64,000 bases of DNA from Thereva unica (Eukaryota; Arthropoda; Insecta; Diptera; Therevidae). The translations under genes were made by a program, and so were the position numbers. This document shows, piece after piece, positions 9,941-21,756 of this stretch (within the stretch, counting starts at the first letter, position 1; each line of letters opens with the position of its first letter). The notes under the pieces are model-generated. The model was given only the letters and a program-made list of their open reading frames with translations. It did no database searches and had not been told where the DNA came from. The stretch covers positions 132,644,101-132,708,100 of the forward strand of contig OX465283.1 in assembly GCA_949987705.1 (NCBI GenBank), written 5' to 3'.

Positions 9941-11090
9941 GATTAACTTTGGGAGGACAGAACACAATTTTCCTCACGCTCTAGTAATAATTTAACACAT
10001 AACAGTTAGACAGTTAGGGAACCCAATGTTTACGTTCGTCTATAAGTTGGTTTAATTTCTTTGTACATATCTGAAGGTTATATAATTGTTGACGTTTTTT
10101 TGTAATATATAATAAATGTATATCGTACTTGTAGATTTTTGTGATTAATTGTTGTAGGTATCCGTTCAGCATGACAGGCTAAAAGAAACAGGATGGGCTA
10201 GCGGGTAAACTTCTCTTCCGCCAGCAATTTTCAGGTTCTCCCTTCTCTTCTTCATTGGTACTCCACGTCCGCCATGTTGGAGGCGTACTCACCGACAGGT
10301 GATGATGCACTTCAATAGGTGGTACCTCAAGGGTTGCAATACTCCACAACCACCCGGCGAGGCATCCCTACTTTTTCATAACACATTTTAAAAAGAGGAG
10401 CAAAAAAAGTGTAATTTTCCACTTTACACTAAGTGTAATCACTGAATTATAGTTTGAAAGTATAATTGTACCAATGGAAACGTCCAAAGGTCTTTTAGAA
10501 CTCCCAATTTTTTATGTAGAAGGCACAGGACGCCTGTTTTCCATTCCTTTGCCATAGGCTACAGCTCTTACACTTTCATAATTCATGAGTCGCTTGATGT
10601 AGTGTAGGCCCTATGAATGACTTTATGTAGTGTAGGATACCATCTGTATCCCACGTGTCGTATTCTTTAGCCAATTTAAGGCCTTGCTAACCTCTTATAA
10701 TTTCGGTGGCAGCGGCGTAAATTTCCCATATGACATATAGGAGCATCTAATTCCTTAGAGAGATTTAACAATCAGTGTTAGATGCCTTTCGGATCTAGTT
10801 ACGTCCTTTATTCTTGCAATAAACTCAACTCAACTTTTAGGTAGAACTCTCGTGCGTGTTGCGGCTTAGTTCCATAAAACAGGGTTTCCACTTAGCGGGC
10901 TATCATCCGTTGGCTCCCAGGACATCATCTGCATAGTGGTTAACCCTACCAGGTGCTGGCTCAACCAGCTCGAGAATAATCAGAAATTTCCTAATTCCGG
11001 ATGGCTGGCAGCTGCTGGGTACAACCCACCAGCAGTACAACCAGCGCTGGTAGCCAGCAAAGTGGGGGCTCTTTAATTCGAGCTTAATTC
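9941..11090. other. No recognised gene; possible retroposon ends
   Basis: No coding domain was found. GC-richer text at 10,190-10,370 and 10,890-11,090 alternates with AT-rich text. A short tandem ACTCAACTCAACT tract at 10,826-10,838 after AATAAA resembles the 3' end of a retroposon. Repeated TGTAGTGTAGG occurs near 10,595 and 10,622. Confidence 0.4.
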
Positions 11091-11094
11091 GCGG

Positions 11095-11240
11095 GTATAG
11101 AACTTTTCTACCTTGAAATGGGATCTCGGAGTACTATACCAACAAGATAGTGATCCGAGTCGAAGTTGGCACCTTGGTATGCTCGTACTGCAATCCAGCC
11201 TGCAATGCGACAGCATATGTTGATATGGTTTATTTGGTTG
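11095..11240 (-). pseudogene. RTE-like endonuclease C-terminal fragment
   Basis: The minus strand reads GWIAVRAYQGANFDSDHYLV followed by GIVLRDPISR and a stop. The SDH box (here DSDHYLV) is the last conserved motif of the apurinic-type endonuclease of RTE-like elements, where D and H contribute to the active site. Only about 45 codons remain, with no recognisable sequence on either side. Confidence 0.7.
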
Positions 11241-13229
11241 CTAGTTGCTAATTATTGTACTTGCTGTGGTATCATAAAAATCTCATCTTTCTTCTCTATG
11301 CATTCTGCTACAAATTCAAGGTGCTTGTCAAATAATTCTACTGCTGCTACTTAATGATTTCAACCAGTTTAACCCCAAATACATAAAGCTTGTTTTTTAA
11401 ACACTTTTCATACCTTTGGTCCTTGACATAGTAAGTAAGTCAGCTTTGTATACACATCGAAAATGTTAATAACCCTTTTTTTAAATGACTAGAAAAATAC
11501 GGAACACCTCGTTAGATTTACGAAACAAAATGGAAATTCCTATATATTTGCTGCCACTTTACAAAAAAGGGAAAAATTAATAACAATTAAGTTTCCCAAT
11601 CAGGAATAATGTCACTTTTCAACACTTTTAATTCCAAAATTTGTTAACTTAAATTTTGATATATTACAAAAATCAGTCGCATGTTCTCAAAGGTGTCGGA
11701 GATTATAAAATATTTAAAGGCATTTCCCTGATTAGACTCCTAGGACTTATAATAAATTAGTTTCATTCTTTGGTTAAAAATTGAAGAAGAAAAAAACAAT
11801 TAAAGATCGGGTCTTTCAAAGCGTCGTCGTTGAATGTGAAAAATCTAGCCGATATCATAACTTTAACTTCACGGACATAAATTTTTCAAATGGACGAAAT
11901 TGATTTGGTGTCATAGTAATCCCGGCCAATAATTCATCCGCTTATACAATTGCCTCTAAAACGGAAGTCGGGAGAAAACAATATTTTAATAAGGGCTTAT
12001 CTTGCTGCTCTATCAGACTTGGGACCCTACTGAAAGAATACCAGACGAGATACCAGCGTGTGTGTATATTCGGAGAGACATTCCACAGATTTGTCTCATC
12101 CTATGGCAATCAAACATCCCGGACACACCGGCAACAAAATGATATAATTAATAATTTTCTAGAAACACGTAAATTTTGATACAAGTGGACACAACATCCC
12201 GAACACTGTTAGAACTGGTCAAGATTGAGGCCCAGGGGCGGAGGGCACGCCTGGGATTGACGCACAGCCCTCGGTCCGGCAGGAGAGATGAGCGCAGATA
12301 ATTCCTCTATTCGGATGCTAATTTATTCTGATCATTATCGGCAGATGTTACTTTTAATTAACCACGAACGCGGGGGACACGGAGGCTGCTGCTCGAGGAG
12401 CCCAGCATCCTCTCCCGGGGCTAGCATCTACCAGCAGCAGTGCTTTCGGTATTAATCCAAGTCGCTAAAATTTATTGCCATCAACAATTTGCGTCTATTC
12501 AAGGCTCTGGGACCACGACCAGATTTCGGACATTTGGAAGAGGTCGACGCATTGTCCGAAATATTTCGGCTTGATTTAGTGAAATTGTCCTGGGTCCCTC
12601 AGGTGAGCCCCCCGGCGTCTTTGCACACCTCTGAATGACTTGATGCTTCTGGATCAGTTTTCCTTTTGTTGCAGTTGTTTGGCTGCAGGGGTCCTTTGTG
12701 GGCTTATGTTATAAGATAAAACTGATTGACACCTTCGATCGAATTTTTCTTCTTTCGGATTCATTTTCGGGCCATTTCCAGCTGAGAGCAGGTGATAACA
12801 CCTTCGATTACAGTTTTAGATAGACTTGGTGAATTTGTTACCGCTGCAGCTTTAGCAGTCTTTTCAAACTCAGGCTTTATTGACAGTAATATTATAGTGA
12901 GTTTATATAATACAGGAGGTTTTGAGATTGTTACATAAATTTAATCGATGATTGGTTTTTTAAGTTTTTATTATTTACCTAATCTATTTGAAATAATATT
13001 TCCCGATTATGTTATAACATTTACAATTCTAGATTGAATATGTGGTGAAAATAATAGTATGTGAAAATAATAGGATAGGACAGGAAATGGTCTTAAAAAG
13101 TGTGCATAATCATTGATTAAGCCTCTGTGCAAATTCTTTGGCTTATCAGACTTCTGCAAAGTCTTGGGCTCCCACATAGCTTTCCTATGGGACTCTATTA
13201 AGATCTATAGTTTTGATTTTTCATTTTCT
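11241..13229. other. No recognised gene
   Basis: About 2 kb without a recognisable domain or RNA gene. A perfect 10-bp inverted pair (ATTTCGGACA at 12,523-12,532 and TGTCCGAAAT at 12,553-12,562) could form a hairpin with a 20-nt loop. The part 12,180-12,700 is noticeably more GC-rich than its flanks. The rest is AT-rich. Confidence 0.4.
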
Positions 13230-13240
13230 TATTAAGGCTT
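13230..13240 (+). repeat. Left target-site duplication of LOA-like copy
   Basis: TATTAAGGCTT occurs here directly before the truncated LOA-like element and again at 15,455-15,465 directly after it. The bases outside the 11-bp match differ on both sides. Confidence 0.8.
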
Positions 13241-13243
13241 CTC

Positions 13244-14330
13244 AGTAACCTCCTGAATAACGCATTAGAAGCAGCCTGTCCCATTAGAAAATATGGGGGT
13301 AAAACCAAACCCCCTTGGTGGAACAGCAGACTTCTCAAACTAAGGTCTGAAAGCAGAAAGGCCTTCAATAAGGCCAAATGGTCTAACTTGGCTTCGGACT
13401 GGGACAACTACAAAAGTCGTCTCAGGGAGTTCAAATATGAACTGCGAAACTCAAAAAGGGAATCCTGGAAGACCTTTTGTGCGACAATAGAAGGTTTTTC
13501 GGATGCCGCAAGAATGAGAAAAGTTCTCTCGAAAAGCCCAATGTGCCAAGAAATGCTGCAACAAGCAGACGGTACATGGACCACAAGCAGTCAGGAGTCA
13601 TTGAAACTCCTACTCGATACTCACTTTCCTGGCTCAACATCTCTTGCTGCATCTGCAGAAATAGGTTTTGAGGGCCCAGCTAGTACACATAATTTAGGCA
13701 TTGAGGTCCATAGAAGGTTTCATGCCTTATAAAATAAAGGGACCAAACGGAATTTATCCCATTGAAATTCAGAAAGTCAGTGACCTAATTCTGAATTGGC
13801 TCGCAGCCATCTATAGGAGCTCCCTTAGCCTAAGCTACATTCCAACATCCTGGAGAGTAGCGAAGGTGGCTTTCATTCCGAAAGCGGGTAAAATCTCCTA
13901 CCACAATCCAAAAGACTTGAGACCTATATGTCTCACATCCTTTCTCCTCAAGATACTAGAAAGACTTGTGGAGATCCATGTTAAGCAAAGCATTGATAAA
14001 AAACTGCTTTCTCCCTCGCAGCATGCCTACACGAAAGGTAAATCAGTAGACACTGCTCTCCACTCTTTGGTAGCGGTCATCGAAAGATCCCTTGAATTCA
14101 AGGAATTCACGTTGGCTGCTTTCTTAGATATTGAAGGTGCGTTCAACAATGTTGAACCTTCTGCGGTCACGAGGGCACTGCAGCGTCTGAATGTTGATGG
14201 GTGCTCCAGGTCCTTTATTGATCAGCTGCTAGGGTGCAGGGTCATAAAGTCTAGCCTGGGGCTTTCGGAAGAAGTCAGACGGGTCAGAAGAGGCACACCA
14301 CAAGGTGATGGACGACTGCCAGGACTAAGG
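13244..14330 (+). pseudogene. LOA-like ORF2: linker and N-terminal reverse transcriptase
   Basis: The linker reads PPWWNSRLLKLRSESRKAFN. After a frame change near 13,720 the RT begins with KGPNGIYPIEIQ, then SWRVAKVAFIPKAGK, YHNPKDLRPICLTSFLLKIL, SQHAYTKGKSVDTALHSLV and AAFLDIEGAFNNV, which carries the first catalytic D of RT motif A. It runs to RRGTPQGD at about 14,310. The motif C (Y/F-x-D-D) region that should follow is deleted. This RT copies the element RNA at the nicked target. Confidence 0.85.
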
Positions 14331-15354
14331 CTTCTCTTGGATGGACTCCATACTCATATGGCCATTCATCCATCCTTAGGAAGTTCGCCACCGCTGCGAA
14401 CAGCCTAGATTATACTACACCTTCGTGGACCTTGGAGAAAGGTTTCAATACCATCATTCCGGCCAGAGATGACTGGACAGATGGTGTTATCCCAACTGGG
14501 TCATTATGTATCTTCACAGATGGCTCAAAAATTGGGAATAATGTAGGCTCTGGTATTTTTCCGAGGCATTAAATATAAATACCTCTCTTCCTCTACCCGA
14601 CCACTGCAGCGTCTTCCAAGCGGAAGTCATTGCGATCTGGGAGGCTCTCGAATGGTTGAAGATAAATAATATGTATATCTCATAAGAATATATGTATTCT
14701 ATCGGATAGCCAGGCGGCCCTCAAGGCTCTTAATTCTGTCGTCACAACATCCACGACTCTTCTGAACTGCCGCAGGTCTCTGTGTGAGACTGCCACTCAG
14801 TTTGATATAACACTGTGTTGGGTTCCTGGACACAGTGGGATTAGGGGAAACTGTAGGGCAGATGAGCTTGCTAGACAGGGAACCGAAGTGGAAAGGACAC
14901 CCCACTTAACCCGAATCTGAATGCCCTTAGCCACCTATAAACTAGCTGTGAGAAAAATCAGCTTAGCTCGAGCCGGGCTGAGATGGACCACAGCAACGGT
15001 TTGTCGCACTCTTCATGCAATGTGGCCAACTTTGGAGCAAAGCGTTCAAAATCTCTGGTTCAGTTGAACAAAAAGGAGATAAGCCACGTCGTAAAGGTGC
15101 TGACTGGTCACTGTCCCTTCGGCCCACACGCCGAAAGATTAGGACTATCCCACAACGACTTATGTAGAAGTTGTGGTAATGAAGAAGAGGAAGAAACTGT
15201 CTCCCATCTTCTCTGTACATGTCCCGCCCTAGCAAGGAAAAGAGGGACCTTCCTTGGCTCACCTTTCCTTGATGGATTGAGCGAGCTGCAAAATATTGGT
15301 ATCTCTAGACTCTGTCGCTTTATCAAAAGCTCAAAATGGCTTGAAATGGTCTGA
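14331..15354 (+). pseudogene. LOA-like ORF2: RNase H and C-terminal zinc motif
   Basis: After the deletion the frame resumes with FATAANSLDYTTPSWTLEKG. RNase H pieces follow: FTDGSK (first D, about 14,517), VFQAEVIAIWEALEWLK (E), SDSQAALKAL (second D, about 14,703) and WVPGHSGIRGNCRADELA (about 14,817; H and last D). All five expected acidic/His positions are present, but in three frames. The C terminus (14,983-15,354) reads KVLTGHCPFGPHAERLG and CRSCGNEEEEETVSHLLCTC, the same zinc motif as in the 5.7-kb copy. Confidence 0.85.
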
Positions 15355-15454
15355 ACTATGTCCCAATACCAGAATGGCATCACAATGGGCCCAATGGCGT
15401 GCCTAAGTGGGCTCCCTGGTGGGGGCAGCCATTTCAACCTGACCTAACCTAACC

Positions 15455-15465
15455 TATTAAGGCTT
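15455..15465 (+). repeat. Right target-site duplication of LOA-like copy
   Basis: This second TATTAAGGCTT matches the one at 13,230-13,240 exactly and follows the ACCTA-type tandem tail directly. Confidence 0.8.
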
Positions 15466-15599
15466 GAAATTTCACTGAAAAGACTTCTGTATCTATAAAA
15501 CTACCCGAGAAAAAATTAAAAACCGGCTCTACAACGGGCGAACACCGGCCGCTTGATTTAAAATGATTTTATATCAGAATAATGCGCCAAAGCGATTGG

Positions 15600-16270
15600 T
15601 TCATTCCTCATTTTTCCAGGTTAGGCCGTAGATGACGCATTATGACGTTCGAAAAACGACAAGGCTTTTTCCAAGGAAATGGACTGCCCCACAGCTTCTC
15701 AGCCTCTTCCTAGACTGGGAGATAAGGAAAACGTCAGCCCAAACAAGTGCGTCAATGGGAACAAACTCTATACAATTACTTAGTTATGTAGATGACGTGA
15801 ACATCGTGGTCCGCAAAAGAAGCTTATGTCGAACTTGAAGGTGGCAAGACGAAGAGAAAACAAAGTTGGTGCAAGTATCCAGAGCCGAAAGATTTAGAAA
15901 GGGAAGAAATATTACTATTGATGAACACAGCCTAGAAGTAAACGATAAAAAATCGACCTTGGGTCTACAGTTATAAAAAGAAATGAAGAAAAAGAAGAAG
16001 GAAACTAATTGATTACAGAAATTTCGAAAAATATGCCAGTAGGAAGACCCAGGGAGAGATGAATAGATTTTGTGATGGATACGCCGAGACAATCCGGAAC
16101 TGGAGACATGCATCAAAAGGACCATATCACTTAGAGAAATGTCCAAGAAGTAGGCAAAGCTCGATTTGGGCTGTAGATGGATGGACGGCAGAACGCCGAA
16201 TAGATGGTTTCATTGGGAATGTATCAACGCGAGAGAAGCCGCCTATGGACTGAACATACGTTACTCGATG
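15600..16270 (+). pseudogene. RTE-like RT active-site and C-terminal remnant
   Basis: The plus strand reads TNSIQLLSYVDDVNIVVRK at about 15,760-15,818, which is RT motif C (usual form SVQLLAYADDIDIIGR) with V in place of A. Then VEVND.. like text follows, and at about 16,035 comes VGRPRERWIDFVMDTPRQSG, the arginine/tryptophan-rich C terminus of these elements (usual form GRP..RW.D.V). Much of the RT and the thumb is missing between them. Related C-terminal pieces occur at 63.4 kb on the same strand. Confidence 0.7.
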
Positions 16271-19200
16271 AGGTCAGTATAAGTAAAGAAACTACTATAT
16301 TTCAATCATCAAGAAAGTTAAGCCATAATATGATGTCAGGTTGAAGGACGGTGCTTTCTCTCATTACACGCGAAATGTCATACTTATCCAGACTATTGGA
16401 AACTTGTTCAGACTCAGCCCATTTAGGAAAAGGCTGGCCAGTGGAAGTTAAACAATCGAAGAGCTGCTGTTATTTTCTGGAGAACTGCGTAAAAATTTTC
16501 GCCATATCTTAAGGCCCCAATTTACACACATGTCGCCAACTGTATGAAGGCGAGCCTACGCTCGCACCCGAGTCGGGCTTTACAAAGTTTCACGGCAACA
16601 ATATCCTTTTCGATAAGGCATCCGTTCTGGATCGCTACGCTACTCCATAATCAAGTTGATTCGAGGTCAGGTTACTAGAGGGACGGAAAGCGACAGTCCT
16701 CTTATTCGGGGAGCGTCGTACCCGAACTCTAAATACCACAAAGCAGCTTGTGAACGCGGATTTATCCCCCAGAAGCATTTACTTACCTAGATGCCATAAA
16801 ATTGGTCTATTATGATTCGGGGTTTTCCCTCCTTTATCACATGTATCGCAATCCATGTGATAAGCGAGTGCGATCCTATTGAAGAAGGTAGAGAGGCGCA
16901 GGATCTTTTGAGGCTCAGCACGCGAATCTCTGAAAAAAATAAAAAGCAGGCCTCCAATGTCAGTAATTTGTACTGGTGGCTAAGGATCCCCCATAATTTG
17001 ATTTTTGCCGTCTCGAAGTTATAGTATATTTTCTAATGCATGCTAGTTTTAAAAGATAAGCATAGTATTTTGATCGAGTTTAGTTCTAGTTTTCACTTGG
17101 TAATGATTCTAGAGTAAGTGGTGCGAGCTTCCACCAGCTTTCGCTATTTCTCGCAGTCCGTGCAAGCCCGTCACCTGGTCTGGGGTCAGCCGAGAGAGCC
17201 TCAGCTCTACTTCCCGGCCCAGATAGGCTTCCTACTAGAGTTAAGATATAGTACAGTCAATCTGTCTTTTTCACGACAAAGACTGTTAGTTGGAAAGATG
17301 AGGGGGCGCTAAAGTATCTAAAAAAGCGTTTTTTTATTTTTACAACTTTTTCACCCAAAAAACTTTTTTTGGTTTTAAGTTAAATGGACTGACTTGGGCT
17401 TTTCCCTCACAAGTCGTGCACTGGACTTAAAAAATATGTCAATTCGGCAACGACTGAAGAAGACTACAAACTACATATGTGGAGGATGTAACAAAAACTT
17501 GGGCAAATCATTTGCCTTCAGAATTGCAATTGGAATTTCTTCACTTGAGAGGATATTTCAAACTTAGAATATTTGGCATCAATAGCATTAAATTGCTAAA
17601 TTTCGTTTCATTTATTCAAGTTCAGTTGGCATTTTAAAAGGCAGCAATTAACGGAGATCCTCTAGCTTTTCCACAATGTACAGTTTCTTCGCCCTATAAA
17701 ATGCAAAACAACTTTTTTCACAGTCCTAACCATCTTTCTTGCTACCTTGTTAAATAAAAAGAAAGTCGCAATGATAACTAGCGTTGTCCTCGTAGTTTAT
17801 GTAAATTTCGAAGTCCTGTCAATCTTCACACTCTTCTCAAGTGACATGAGAGTCTGAATGAAACCCAAACGCCAGGTTAATCGAGTAGCTTTAAATGCAA
17901 ATGTAGCATGGCGTCGGGGCAACTTGTGCAGCTCTTAAACTGCAATAAAGTGCCTTGGTGCTCCGGGGACATGCCTCAGCTGATGAAGCGAATCTCCTCT
18001 GTCGTTGTGCAAGGAGCTGCTGGCAGAACAGGAGGTTGTGGTTAGCTTCCGATAGAATCGCTGCGCTGCTGCTCTCTGATTACCTCCAACATGATCCATT
18101 CCAGCCTAAAGTGATGTTCCATTAAATCAATCGTGAAGATAGACAACAAACTGGCTGATGCCTCGATTTGTGACTGCTACTTTGCAAGTTTTATATATCG
18201 TTAAGGAAGAGCGATATTTTTGCGAAATATTCAGCTTCCCAGAAATAATTCCTTAATCCTGTGTATTTATGCAAAACAGTCTTAAGAACACACTACGTGT
18301 AATTAGCATCTACTCCTCTTATGTGTTCGCCCTTTAATGTGTTGCCAGACAAGAACATGCGGCCCTTAGCTGACGCTAAAAGCCGAAAGTGAGCCCCTCG
18401 TCTCTGCGCAGCAGCTAGAGCTCGAGAGATGCAGGAATTATTTCAAATATGTCGAAATTGCTGGAGGGATCCACTTGCACTTCTGAACGGCAACACAAAA
18501 AGGCATCCAAAGCCGAAGACAAATACCCGAAGGGGAAATCATCGGTTTACACTTACCTGGCTTCTACCTGTCCGTTTTTTTAATTGATACCTTGACCAGG
18601 AATCATTCTGTTTCATTGTCTATCGCCGTCCACTACCTCATCAGACGAATTGTGAATGAAAACGGAGGGTGCGCTAATTAAAATATTTTATCTTCCTGCA
18701 GATGAGAAATTCTTTGGCTTCTCGGATCTGGGAGTTTGGGATACGATCTTTCCTCCCTCTTCTGTCCCAGGAGCTTCTAGTAATCGTCAGATTACAATTT
18801 CTGTTTTGTTGTAAGAAATTCCCTAAAAGGTACACGGCTTGGGGATGGTAATGCTGCTTTTGGATACTTCTTGATAATTTTATCTATGGATTCAAATGAA
18901 TCCTTTTTGCTGTGGATTTCTGTTCGCGATCAGTTCTTGCTCTAGAGTTTTGTTTTTGGTATTCTATGTACATATACATATGTGGAAATTTTCATTATAT
19001 GGCTGTGAACATTGCGTTTAAAATCCTAGATGGTTCTAAAATTCAACAATTTAGGATAAACCAGTTCCGAATATATGACACATCTTTGTGGTCAAAATGG
19101 AGTTTTGGCTAACATTCAATAGTTTTAAATAATATCCAAGATATAATCGACAAATATAGAGGGCGCATTTTACTACAGAGAATTATTTTAGTTACTAAAG

Positions 19201-19328
19201 AACTGACAGTTATTTGGCTACCCCATAAACAATGCAGTACACACTACCCACTGTCTTTTGCGCTTAATCCACTTTTTGTCGACAGCTACAAGTTGGCCCA
19301 AATGGTAATTTGCCAAAGAGTATGCGGA
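16271..19328. other. No recognised gene
   Basis: About 3 kb without a domain I can name. The text at 16,510-16,540 (CCCCAATTTACACACATGTC) resembles 47,753-47,775 in the MITE complex and may be a fragment of that repeat. A mildly GC-rich open frame at 17,118-17,312 has no known motif. The part 17,880-18,700 is more balanced in base composition and free of clear transposon coding, so it could be old unique sequence. Confidence 0.4.
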
Positions 19329-19536
19329 TAAAAAATAAATATTTAAAAAAACTAAAAAATAATCTTTTATTTTAAAATGAGCCAAAAATTAAAAAATAAT
19401 TTTGAATATAAAGTTTTTGTTGCTGCAGCCACATTTAACTTTTCTTTCAAAATTATTTTTTACTTTTTGGTTAATTTTAAAATAGAAGAATAGAAGGATT
19501 TTTTTAGTTTTTTTTTTAATTAAATATTTATTTTTA
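19329..19536. repeat. AT-rich inverted repeat, about 77-90-bp arms
   Basis: The left arm (19,329-19,405) and right arm (19,446-19,536) are imperfect inverted copies. Examples are AAATATTTAAAAAAACTAAA against TTTAGTTTTTTTTTTAATTAAATATTT, and AAAATAATTTTGAA against TTCAAAATTATTTT. The loop is about 40 bp and contains GTTGCTGCAGCC. It may form a cruciform. It is likely a small MITE, but I see no clear TSD. Confidence 0.65.
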
Positions 19537-19735
19537 TTTTCTACTTTTTAGTCTATCCGTCATTTTGTGGTGGCGGCCATATTAGATTTAAAATTACGTC
19601 AAACAGCTTACTGTATTTTACCTGTCGTGCTCTTTCATTTGATACCAATGTTGTTGGCTCGGTGGATCATATTGCAAAAATTGGAACCGCCGTCTTAATT
19701 TTTTTATAAAATGGTCAGATTGCATTTAGTACTTA
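19531..19735 (+). repeat. Dispersed direct repeat, copy 1
   Basis: This shares with 20,028-20,212 the ordered words CTTTTTAGTCTAT, GGCGGCCAT/GGCCGCTAT, ATTTGATACCAATGT and AAAATGGTCAGATTG, with roughly similar spacing. The two copies are well diverged. About 290 bp lie between them and include GAGTTGA/CAACTCAAC words at both ends, possibly a separate small insertion. There is no coding capacity. Confidence 0.65.
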
Positions 19736-20027
19736 TACATGATGTGTTTAACTCAGGTTAACCCCGAGTCCAACAACATGTAGACAGGAGTCGAGTTGAT
19801 TTAAGATCGACTGAAATCGACTCAGCTGTCCTCCCTAGGTTGAGTTGAAATTATGCAAACAGACGTGAGCTCAGTAGTTGCATTTAATTGACAACAGCAT
19901 CTCTGTGTTTTGTTTGTGATATATACTAGTAGTGCTTTTTTATTTTCAACTCAACCGAACTATTCAACTCAACAAGTATACTAACTAATTATCAACTACG
20001 AATGTGGGCAAAATTTGAAGTCGATCG

Positions 20028-20212
20028 GTTATATTTTTTACTTTTTAGTCTATTAAAAATTTTTGTGTTGGCCGCTATTTTGAATTTGAAATGATTCCAC
20101 ACAGCTAATTACATTATCTTGTCATATCCTTTCATTTGATACCAATGTCAGAGGGCCGCGGAGCACAATTGAAAAAATCTCAATTTTTACAAAATGGTCA
20201 GATTGTATTGTC
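20028..20212 (+). repeat. Dispersed direct repeat, copy 2
   Basis: This is the second copy of the noncoding repeat at 19,531-19,735, in the same orientation. The best-kept block is TTTCATTTGATACCAATGT, present in both copies. Confidence 0.65.
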
Positions 20213-20689
20213 ATGCAAACTAAACGTGTTCTATCTAAACGTTTCAGATCAATCGGAAAACGGAAAGTGGGTCAAATTTAACTTCCAAGATTTTATTATA
20301 TACATAGTTACAAAAAGAAGCCAATAAAAGCGTATTAAAAAAATACCCGCATAGTAGACGTCTACGACCTAGAACAAACCTCCCCACAAATTTGATTAGC
20401 TTCCACAACTTCGTCTACAATAATATGCTAGAATAGCAAATTGTATATGGGTGTGTAAGTTAAGACCAAAGTCGAGAGATAAAGTTGAGCTTTTTAAATT
20501 GGTAAGAGCTTTCTCTCTCGGTAGAAGCTTACTGAAATTAAAGTGATAACACGTTTTGTATGGGGTTGTTCCGTCTGTGTATTAAGTAGTCTGTGCTAGT
20601 AGTAAGCTTAGTTCGAAATTATGGCAGGGATATGATAGGTTATACCGGAGATAGACTTGCACTCTTAATCCAGATTATGACGTCAAAAT
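20213..20689. other. No recognised gene
   Basis: AT-rich sequence with no domain or structured repeat that I can support. It ends where the (GAA)-rich 3' tail of the minus-strand RTE-like remnant begins near 20,700. Confidence 0.4.
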
Positions 20690-21440
20690 GACATAAACAT
20701 GTATCTTCTTCTTCTTCGATGGCTTTACAGCCCAATTCGAGCCTTGGCCTCCATCAGCCTCCAGACGTCTCTCTGCTCCGCAGCTTTTCTCCAGTTTCTT
20801 GTGTTGAGCAGTTTTGCTGCATCGGCCTAAACATTGTCTTCCCACCTTAACCGTGGTTTTCCAACTGGTCTTTTGCCATCTGGTAGTAGATACAGGGCTT
20901 TTTTGGTATCCTTGAGTCATCCATTCTTTGGACCTGACCGGCCCAACGTAAACGTAAAGTAGCTTGGCATGGGTCGAAAGTTTACGTTCTTTGTAAAAGT
21001 CGTACAATTCATGATTGTAGCGTATTCTCCATGCATTGTCTTCATTGATTGGGCCGTATATCCTTCGGAGAATCTTTCTCTCAAATATATCCAACTTGTC
21101 GGGGGATTTCTGGGAGATACACCCTGCTTCACATCCATACGTAGCTAATGGTTTTGTAGATTTTTATTTTTGTTTTTCTCACTGGCAGTAGTGAGAAGTA
21201 TGCTCTGTTTGCGGCTTTTATTCTTCGTTGTACGTCTATCGTTTCATCGTTGTCTTCGCTGACTGTGGACCCCAGGTAGTTAAATTGGTTTACCCGTTCC
21301 CCCAGGCGGTGTTGTGGTTTCTTCTTCTTCTTTTACCCTTGACTGAATAAGAATTTTTGCTTTTTTTTGCATTTATTTGCAGCCCAACATCTTTGGCTCC
21401 CTCTGCTAATTCCGTTAAAATTTCTCTAAGGTATAACAGT
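20690..21440 (-). pseudogene. RTE-like thumb and C-terminal domain
   Basis: Minus-strand pieces in order: LTELAEGAKDVGLQINAKKS (the segment after RT motif C), then VNQFNYLGSTVSEDND with a run of basic text RRIKAANRAYFSLL, then DIFERKILRRIYGPINEDNA, WRIRYNHELYDFYKER and, near the end, NWRKAAEQRDVWRLMEAKAR spread over frames. These are the standard steps of the RTE C terminus. The YADD-containing motif is absent. At least three frameshifts are present. Confidence 0.8.
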
Positions 21441-21756
21441 TCTGACGTCATAATACGGATAAAGAATGATAGTCTGTCGAGGGTATTAAGCATGTAGTAT
21501 GGAGGATACATTAGGATGAGACAGGTAACGTAGCGTTTGATTCTAGGATGTTGAATAAGTCCACTTTTTGAAGCAGCGGGCTGAGCTAAAACATTCGGGG
21601 TTTGCAAAAGACAGTGTCGATGTCGACAGAGTGTTATGCCTACTCCATTTCCTCCATGTTGGCCACAACGTTATTCCAGTACGCTTCTCGTTCCGATTTC
21701 ATTTTCTGTCGAACTTCTTTGTTCTATCTCCGGTATTTCTCGAAATCGACGGGTTT

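Larger units (their letters stand above)
13241..15454 (+). mobile_element. 5'-truncated I/LOA-like non-LTR insertion with 11-bp TSD
   Basis: This is a complete insertion event: it is bounded by TATTAAGGCTT on both sides, truncated at the 5' end inside ORF2, and ends at the 3' side in ACCTGACCTAACCTAACC, a short tandem repeat of the kind that ends many I-like elements. In order it contains the end of the endonuclease-RT linker, the RT fingers, an internal deletion at GTPQG, RNase H and the C-terminal zinc motif. Frame breaks near 13,720, 14,330, 14,570, 14,690 and 14,930 rule out function. Confidence 0.85.

Noticed and set aside
15436..15458. CCTAA-like repeats that could indicate a telomere
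   Set aside because: Only about two and a half units are present, exactly at the 3' end of a LOA-like insertion bounded by an 11-bp duplication. This is the element's tail, not a telomeric array.
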